A DNA stretch of 42,687 bases from Rhizobiaceae bacterium (GTDB lineage: Bacteria; Pseudomonadota; Alphaproteobacteria; Rhizobiales; Rhizobiaceae), in assembly GCA_023953775.1 (NCBI GenBank), contig JAMLJD010000035.1:1-42687 (forward strand), given 5' to 3'. How positions within the stretch are numbered: position 1 is the first letter of the stretch; each line of letters starts with the position of its first letter. Position numbers and translations under genes: made by a program. The notes under the pieces are model-generated. The model made no database searches. It was not told the DNA's origin and worked only from the letters and a program-made list of their open reading frames with translations. Positions 38,359 to 42,687 of the stretch are shown one piece after another.

Positions 38359-39063
38359 CTAGCGGGATCTGGCGACGAGGCGTTCCAGCGTCTTCGGCGC
38401 GGTAAGCTCCTTCGCCGCGTCGCGGCCGATCCACCGTTTCGCCCGGTCCTCGGACGCCGCAAGCCTCTCGGCCAGCGCCAGCGCGGATGGATGCAGCGCA
38501 AGCGAACGCTTGCCCGTCTGCCGCAGCGCCCAACTGACGGCCTTCTTGACGAAGTTGCGGCCATCGGTGGCGTGCCGCTCGATGAGGTCGAGCCAGCCGA
38601 CGAACGTCTCGTCTGGCTCTTTCTTCAGATGCACCGCCGCCCACGCGATCATCGCGAAGCCCGCGCGGCGGACGAACTCCCGCTCATCCGCCGCGAGTTC
38701 CGGCACGAGCGGCTTGGCGAGCCCTGCATCGCAGAACAGATCGGCGGCATGGTCGACGACCTCCCACGAGTCGAAATCGTTCGCCCAGTCGCGCGCCTGG
38801 GCGGCGGTTACCTTCTTCGGCTCGTCGGTGAACGTGGCGAGAAGCCGCGCCTCGCGCCAGCCGGTCCGCCACAGCGCGAGCGCCCGTGCGTGGTCTTTCT
38901 TCAGCGCCCGCGCCAACGGCCGCAACACCGCATTGGGAATACCGAAGGCATGATCGGCCTTGATGCCGAACCGCGCCATGCCGGCACGGTTTTCGTCCGA
39001 GGACAGGCTGTCGAGATGCGCGACGATCCGCTCGGCGTCCCAGTCGGGCGAGGGGTCCGTCAT
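38359..39063 (-). CDS. AlkD-like DNA alkylation repair protein (HEAT repeats)
   Basis: A 234-residue protein of the DNA alkylation repair family (PF08713). It consists almost entirely of short amphipathic helices typical of AlkC/AlkD HEAT-like repeats. Recognisable stretches are NRAGMARFGIKADHAFGIPNAVLRPLAR, FDSWEVVDHAADLFC and NFVKKAVSWALRQTGKRS. Family members remove N3- and N7-alkylated bases without flipping the base. The ATG at 39063 is used; the frame is open further upstream but loses similarity to the family. Its stop lies 15 bases from the alaS stop, convergent. I see no LexA box ahead of it. Confidence 0.85.
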   Translation of the reverse strand: MTDPSPDWDAERIVAHLDSLSSDENRAGMARFGIKADHAFGIPNAVLRPLARALKKDHARALALWRTGWREARLLATFTDEPKKVTAAQARDWANDFDSWEVVDHAADLFCDAGLAKPLVPELAADEREFVRRAGFAMIAWAAVHLKKEPDETFVGWLDLIERHATDGRNFVKKAVSWALRQTGKRSLALHPSALALAERLAASEDRAKRWIGRDAAKELTAPKTLERLVARSR

Positions 39064-39088
39064 CGCCGCCTGTTTGCCCGGGCCGCGG

Positions 39089-39958
39089 TCAGCGCTCGAG
39101 ACGGGCGAGCAGCGACGAGGTGTCCCAGCGGTTGCCGCCCATCGCCTGCACGTCCTTGTAGAACTGGTCGACCAGCGCGGTGACGGGCAGCGCGGCGCCG
39201 TTGCGGTTCGCTTCCTCGAGGCAGATGCCGAGATCCTTGCGCATCCAGTCGACCGCGAAGCCGTGATCGTACTTGCCGGCATTCATCGTCTTGTGCCGGT
39301 TCTCCATCTGCCATGATCCGGCGGCGCCCTTGGAGATCACGTCGATCACGCCCTCGACGTCGAGGCCAGCCTTGCGCGCGAAATGGATGCCTTCCGAAAG
39401 ACCCTGCACAAGACCTGCTATGCAGATCTGGTTGACCATCTTGGTGAGCTGGCCCGCGCCGGCCGGGCCCATCAGCCCGACCATGCGCGCAAAGGCATCG
39501 ATCACCGGCTTCGCGGTGTCGAAATCGGCCTGGCTGCCGCCGCACATGACGGTCAGCACACCGTTTTCCGCGCCCGCCTGTCCGCCCGAGACCGGCGCAT
39601 CGACGAAGCCGAAACCGCCGGCCCTTGCAGCCTCGTCCAGCTCGCGCGCGACCGCGGCTGAAGCGGTGGTGTTGTCGACGAAGATCGCGCCTTTCTTCAT
39701 GGTGGAGAACGCGCCGTCGGAGCCGGTCGTCACGGAGCGCAAATCGTCGTCATTGCCGACGCAGCAGAACACGAAATCAGCGTCCTTCGCAGCTTCCGCC
39801 GGCGTTGCCGCATGGCTGCCGCCATGTTCCTTGGCCCATTTCTCGGCTTTGGCGGCGGTACGGTTGTACACGGTGACATCGTGCCCACCTTTGTTCTTGA
39901 GGTGGCCGGCCATGGGATAGCCCATCACCCCCAGACCGAGAAATGCAACTTTTGCCAT
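39089..39958 (-). CDS. 3-hydroxyisobutyrate dehydrogenase-family NAD(P) oxidoreductase
   Basis: A 289-residue beta-hydroxyacid dehydrogenase. The Rossmann motif FLGLGVMGYPMAGHLKNKG is at residues 6-24. The substrate-binding block DAPVSGGQAGAENG and the catalytic lysine in GQLTKMVNQI are intact, and KDLGICLEEAN closes the C-terminal helical domain. The family includes 3-hydroxyisobutyrate dehydrogenase (valine breakdown), tartronate semialdehyde reductase and glyoxylate reductase. No valine or glycolate genes are next door, so the substrate is open. The start MAKVAFLG at 39958 is fixed by the conserved N-terminus. Confidence 0.92.
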   Translation of the reverse strand: MAKVAFLGLGVMGYPMAGHLKNKGGHDVTVYNRTAAKAEKWAKEHGGSHAATPAEAAKDADFVFCCVGNDDDLRSVTTGSDGAFSTMKKGAIFVDNTTASAAVARELDEAARAGGFGFVDAPVSGGQAGAENGVLTVMCGGSQADFDTAKPVIDAFARMVGLMGPAGAGQLTKMVNQICIAGLVQGLSEGIHFARKAGLDVEGVIDVISKGAAGSWQMENRHKTMNAGKYDHGFAVDWMRKDLGICLEEANRNGAALPVTALVDQFYKDVQAMGGNRWDTSSLLARLER

Positions 39959-40048
39959 GGGGTGTTCTCCTCCTGATCGTGTCGTGGCGGCCGCTGGCCT
40001 CCGGGTCACGACAGTTTCGACATTCGGGCGCGAAACGCAACCGAGCGA

Positions 40049-41140
40049 CTATCGCCTGCAGAGCCCCTCGACAAAATCGGCAAGTGCGACGATGTCGTCC
40101 AGGGCGAACACCGGCACCGGCGCGGCAATGTCGGGGCGGTCGGTCGCGATCGCCACGACGTTGGCGAATTCCGGTGCCGCCGGACACGCTTCGCCGCCGC
40201 GCCGCAGCTCGATCTTGCGGTGGTTTTCGCGCTTGTAGCCTTCGACCAGCACGATGTCGGCGGGCGCAAGCGATCCGATCACGGCCGCGAAGGGCGGTTC
40301 GGGCGCTCCGCGCAGATCCCGGATGAACGCCCAGCACGCGGATGATACGACCGCAACCTCCTGCGCCCCGGCCGCGCGATGGCGCTGCGAGTCGGTGCCA
40401 GCATGGTCGATGTCGAAATCATGGTGGGCGTGCTTGACGGTCGAAACCGTGTGGCCGCGCGCAGCAAGCTCGGCCACCAGCCTTTCGGTCAGCGTCGTCT
40501 TGCCGGCATTCTTCCAACCGGCGATGCCGACCACTTGGCCGAAACGCTGCCGTCCGGCAAGGGCGCGTCGGGCGATGTCGTGATCGGCCGGCGTGTTGAC
40601 GTTGAAGAACGGGTCGATACCGTCGCGCGCATCGAAATGCGCTGTCGTCGATCTGTGGAGGCCTGCAAAGGCTCGTACCTTGTAGACGCCACCGCGCAGG
40701 AATTGCGCCAGCGCGTCGGCAAGCGCCACCGGCCACAGTCCGGCAACTGGATGCAGCCCGCCGGCCGATTCCGCGAGCGCGATCGTACCGGGCTCCGCCG
40801 CAGCCTGGCCAAGGCGTTTGACGAGATCGCCGGGCAGGAACGGGGTGTCGCCGGCCACGGTGGCGACATGCGTGCAGCCCTGGTCTCCGGCCCAGCGCAT
40901 CGCCGCCAGGATGCCGGCAAGCGGGCCGCTGCCGTCTCCGTCGGCGATGACGGGGAGGCCGAAGGCCGAAAACCGCGCCGGGTCGCCATTGGCGTTGAGG
41001 GCGACATGTTCGACCTGTGGCGCGAACCGTTCGAGAACATGACCGAGGATCGATCGGCCGCCGAGGTCGAGAAGGCATTTGTCGCCGCCGCCCATGCGCG
41101 CCGACGTTCCGCCTGCCAGGACGGCACCTGCGATGGTCAT
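40049..41140 (-). CDS. mobA: MobA-MobB fusion (molybdenum cofactor guanylylation)
   Basis: A 363-residue fusion of two molybdenum cofactor proteins. Residues 1-190 are MobA: the GTP-binding loop GAVLAGGTSARMGGGDKCLL at the start, LPVIADGDGSGPLAGILAAM, and AGDTPFLPGDL. MobA attaches GMP to molybdopterin to make bis-MGD. From about residue 200 the MobB part begins with the P-loop GIAGWKNAGKTTL, followed by KHAHHDFDIDHAGTDSQRHRAAGA and VLVEGYKRENHRKIELRR. MobB is a GTPase that assists MobA. The stop of the upstream Bcr-type gene is directly followed by this ATG, so the two are co-translated. Confidence 0.94.
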   Translation of the reverse strand: MTIAGAVLAGGTSARMGGGDKCLLDLGGRSILGHVLERFAPQVEHVALNANGDPARFSAFGLPVIADGDGSGPLAGILAAMRWAGDQGCTHVATVAGDTPFLPGDLVKRLGQAAAEPGTIALAESAGGLHPVAGLWPVALADALAQFLRGGVYKVRAFAGLHRSTTAHFDARDGIDPFFNVNTPADHDIARRALAGRQRFGQVVGIAGWKNAGKTTLTERLVAELAARGHTVSTVKHAHHDFDIDHAGTDSQRHRAAGAQEVAVVSSACWAFIRDLRGAPEPPFAAVIGSLAPADIVLVEGYKRENHRKIELRRGGEACPAAPEFANVVAIATDRPDIAAPVPVFALDDIVALADFVEGLCRR

Positions 41141-42334
41141 TCACAACTCTCCGGCACGCCGCGCCACGTCGAAAATATAGAACGCCGCCGCGAGTGCCGC
41201 CATCGCCGACCCCAGCATCACCCACAGGAGGGGCGCCGCGCCCGAGCTCGGTGACAGGACGGCGCCGGCAAGGACCGAAAGTGCCGCGCCGCCACCGATC
41301 TGCAGCGCGCCGCCGAGGCCCGAGGCGGAGCCGGCGAGATGCGGCCTGACACTGACCATGCCGGCATTGGCGTTGGGCAGCGTGAAGCCGTTGCCGAACG
41401 CCGTGATGGCGACCGGAATGAACAGTCCCAGCGGGTGGAGAATGCCCATGCCGAGCAGAACCAGCGCCAGGATAACACCCAGCACGGCGACACCGCCTCC
41501 GATCGCGATCATGCGGTTGACGCCGACGCGTTGCGAAAAACGGCCCGAACAGAAATTTCCGAACATGTATCCGAGTGGGATGACGCCGAAATAGAGACCG
41601 TATTGCGACGGCGTCAGACCGAGCATCTCGGTCGCCACATAGGGTCCGCCGCCGAGGAAGGCGAAGAACATGCCCGAGGTGAAGGCTGCCACCGCGGTGT
41701 AGCCCCAGAAGCGGCGCGACCGGAACAGTTCCGGATAGGCGCCGACCTGCGCCAGCATGCTGCGGGAGCGGGCATGGTTGGTCTCGCCGAGGTCCAGAAA
41801 CAGCACCGTGAAGGCCAGGAAGCCGAGGAGCACGGTCAGCACGAAGGTCGACTGCCAGCCGAAATGCTCGTCGAGAAAGCCGCCAATCAGCGGTCCGAGC
41901 ATCGGCGCCAGCGTCATGCCCATCGTCACGTAGCCGATCTTGCTCGCGGCCTCGTCGGTGGCCACCATGTCGCGCACGATTGCGCGGGAGAGCACCATGC
42001 CGGCTGCCGAGAACGCCTGCAGCACGCGGCACGAAAGCAGGATCTCGATGGTTGGTGCGAAGATCGCAGCCAGCGTGCCGAGAATGAAGATCGCGAAGCA
42101 GGACAGCATCACCGGCCGCCGTCCGAACCGGTCCGATGCCGGCCCGATGCCGAGTTGCAGCACCGCGGTCGCCGCGAGATAGAGCGACACCATGAGCTGC
42201 ACGATGCCGTAATCGGTGTCGAAATGGCGCGCGATCGCTGGAAGCGACGGCAGGAAGATGTTCATCGCCAGCGCACTGGTGGCCGCCGCCGTGACCAGGC
42301 TTAGAACATGAGGAGGGCTGGTTCGATCGAACAT
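41141..42334 (-). CDS. Bcr/CflA-family MFS multidrug exporter
   Basis: A 397-residue 12-helix drug/proton antiporter. The N-terminal region NIFLPSLPAIARHFDT and the loop motif GPASDRFGRRPVML are typical of the Bcr/CflA (DHA1) group; the antiporter helix RVLQAFSAAGMVLSRAIVRDM in helices 4-5 confirms export. Members give resistance to bicyclomycin, chloramphenicol or sulfonamides, but the drug range cannot be predicted. It begins at ATG 42334, 31 bases after the EamA gene on the same strand, and joins directly to mobA. Confidence 0.92.
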   Translation of the reverse strand: MFDRTSPPHVLSLVTAAATSALAMNIFLPSLPAIARHFDTDYGIVQLMVSLYLAATAVLQLGIGPASDRFGRRPVMLSCFAIFILGTLAAIFAPTIEILLSCRVLQAFSAAGMVLSRAIVRDMVATDEAASKIGYVTMGMTLAPMLGPLIGGFLDEHFGWQSTFVLTVLLGFLAFTVLFLDLGETNHARSRSMLAQVGAYPELFRSRRFWGYTAVAAFTSGMFFAFLGGGPYVATEMLGLTPSQYGLYFGVIPLGYMFGNFCSGRFSQRVGVNRMIAIGGGVAVLGVILALVLLGMGILHPLGLFIPVAITAFGNGFTLPNANAGMVSVRPHLAGSASGLGGALQIGGGAALSVLAGAVLSPSSGAAPLLWVMLGSAMAALAAAFYIFDVARRAGEL

Positions 42335-42365
42335 GCTGGGGATGAAACCGGGTGTCGCCTGAGAT

Positions 42366-42687
42366 TTATAGCCCGTCCGGGGCCATGGCCGGGCCGGTGC
42401 TTTCCGCCGCGGGCAGGGTGCGGCCGCGCACCCGTTCGCGGTAGAAGGCGTAGAGGCCGGATCCGACGACCAGCGAAGCGCCGATGATCATGGCGAGGTC
42501 CGGCGTGTCGTTGAAGACGACGAAGCTCAGCAGGATCGCCCACAGAAGTCCCGTGTAGCGGAAAGGTGCGACGAACGAGATTTCGCCTTCGCGCATCGCA
42601 AGGATGACGAACTGGTAGCCGACGATCAAAAGCATCGCGGCGACGAACAGCAACAGGCCGCTTTCGCCCGTCATCTCCGTCCAGCCT
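42366..42687 (-). CDS. EamA-type DMT permease, C-terminal part (5' end beyond window)
   Basis: Only the last 107 codons are in the window; the frame is open to the edge (GWTE before MTGESG), so the ATG at 42674 is internal. Three hydrophobic helices are visible: GLLLFVAAMLLIVGYQFVIL, FRYTGLLWAILLSFVVF and MIIGASLVVGSGLYAFY. The block ISFVAPFRYTGLLWAILLSFVVFNDTPD is typical of the second EamA repeat. Family members export amino acids or metabolites across the inner membrane; the substrate is unknown. Confidence 0.88.
   Translation of the reverse strand, partial: GWTEMTGESGLLLFVAAMLLIVGYQFVILAMREGEISFVAPFRYTGLLWAILLSFVVFNDTPDLAMIIGASLVVGSGLYAFYRERVRGRTLPAAESTGPAMAPDGL

Overview
The window is about 42.7 kb of high-GC bacterial chromosome from an alphaproteobacterium. 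It is most likely Hyphomicrobiales (Rhizobiales), close to the Mesorhizobium/Phyllobacteriaceae group. The main reasons are a single long nuo operon in which NuoE carries a Lys/Ala-rich tail ending in a helix-hairpin-helix module, the run nuoN-birA-RNase J-epimerase-DUF1467, a short (440 aa) ProS next to one LolC/E-type permease and LolD, a GAAC-N7-GAAC type LexA box, and rhizobial-style promoters (CTTGNN-N17-CTANAT). I see no insertion sequence, phage gene, CRISPR array or plasmid gene. This is core chromosome.

Region 1 (1-16921, all + strand) is respiratory complex I followed by housekeeping genes. It holds the nuoE 3' part, nuoF, nuoG, nuoH, nuoI, nuoJ, nuoK, nuoL, nuoM and nuoN, with three small membrane-protein genes (85, 84 and 63 aa) and one frameshifted phasin-like/HhH gene inserted between subunits. 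Many junctions are TGATG overlaps, so the operon is tightly coupled. It runs on into birA, an RNase J gene, a methylmalonyl-CoA epimerase and a DUF1467 membrane protein.

Region 2 (16926-24778, mostly - strand) holds, read in the direction of transcription, lipB, ggt, then proS-lolC-lolD (ATGA overlaps), a 28-codon membrane-peptide gene and an unusual M50 membrane metalloprotease. A + strand small RNA of about 150 nt resembling alpha-r9 lies between proS and ggt. The 28-aa gene has a textbook LexA-repressible promoter and looks like a counterpart of the Caulobacter SOS division inhibitor SidA. It is the most interesting item in the window.

Region 3 (24959-34067) is a mixed set: tRNA-Leu(GAG), an MgtE magnesium transporter starting at TTG, an OFA-like MFS permease divergent from a LiuR-like MerR regulator, an isoprenylcysteine-methyltransferase-like protein overlapping a DUF1624 protein with a Cys-rich tail, an aldo/keto reductase, another MFS permease, and a psuK-psuG pseudouridine salvage pair.

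Region 4 (34068-42687) begins with recA behind a LexA-type operator. It is followed by alaS, an AlkD-like HEAT-repeat protein, a 3-hydroxyisobutyrate-dehydrogenase-family reductase, a MobA-MobB fusion, a Bcr/CflA drug exporter and the 3' end of an EamA permease gene cut by the window edge.
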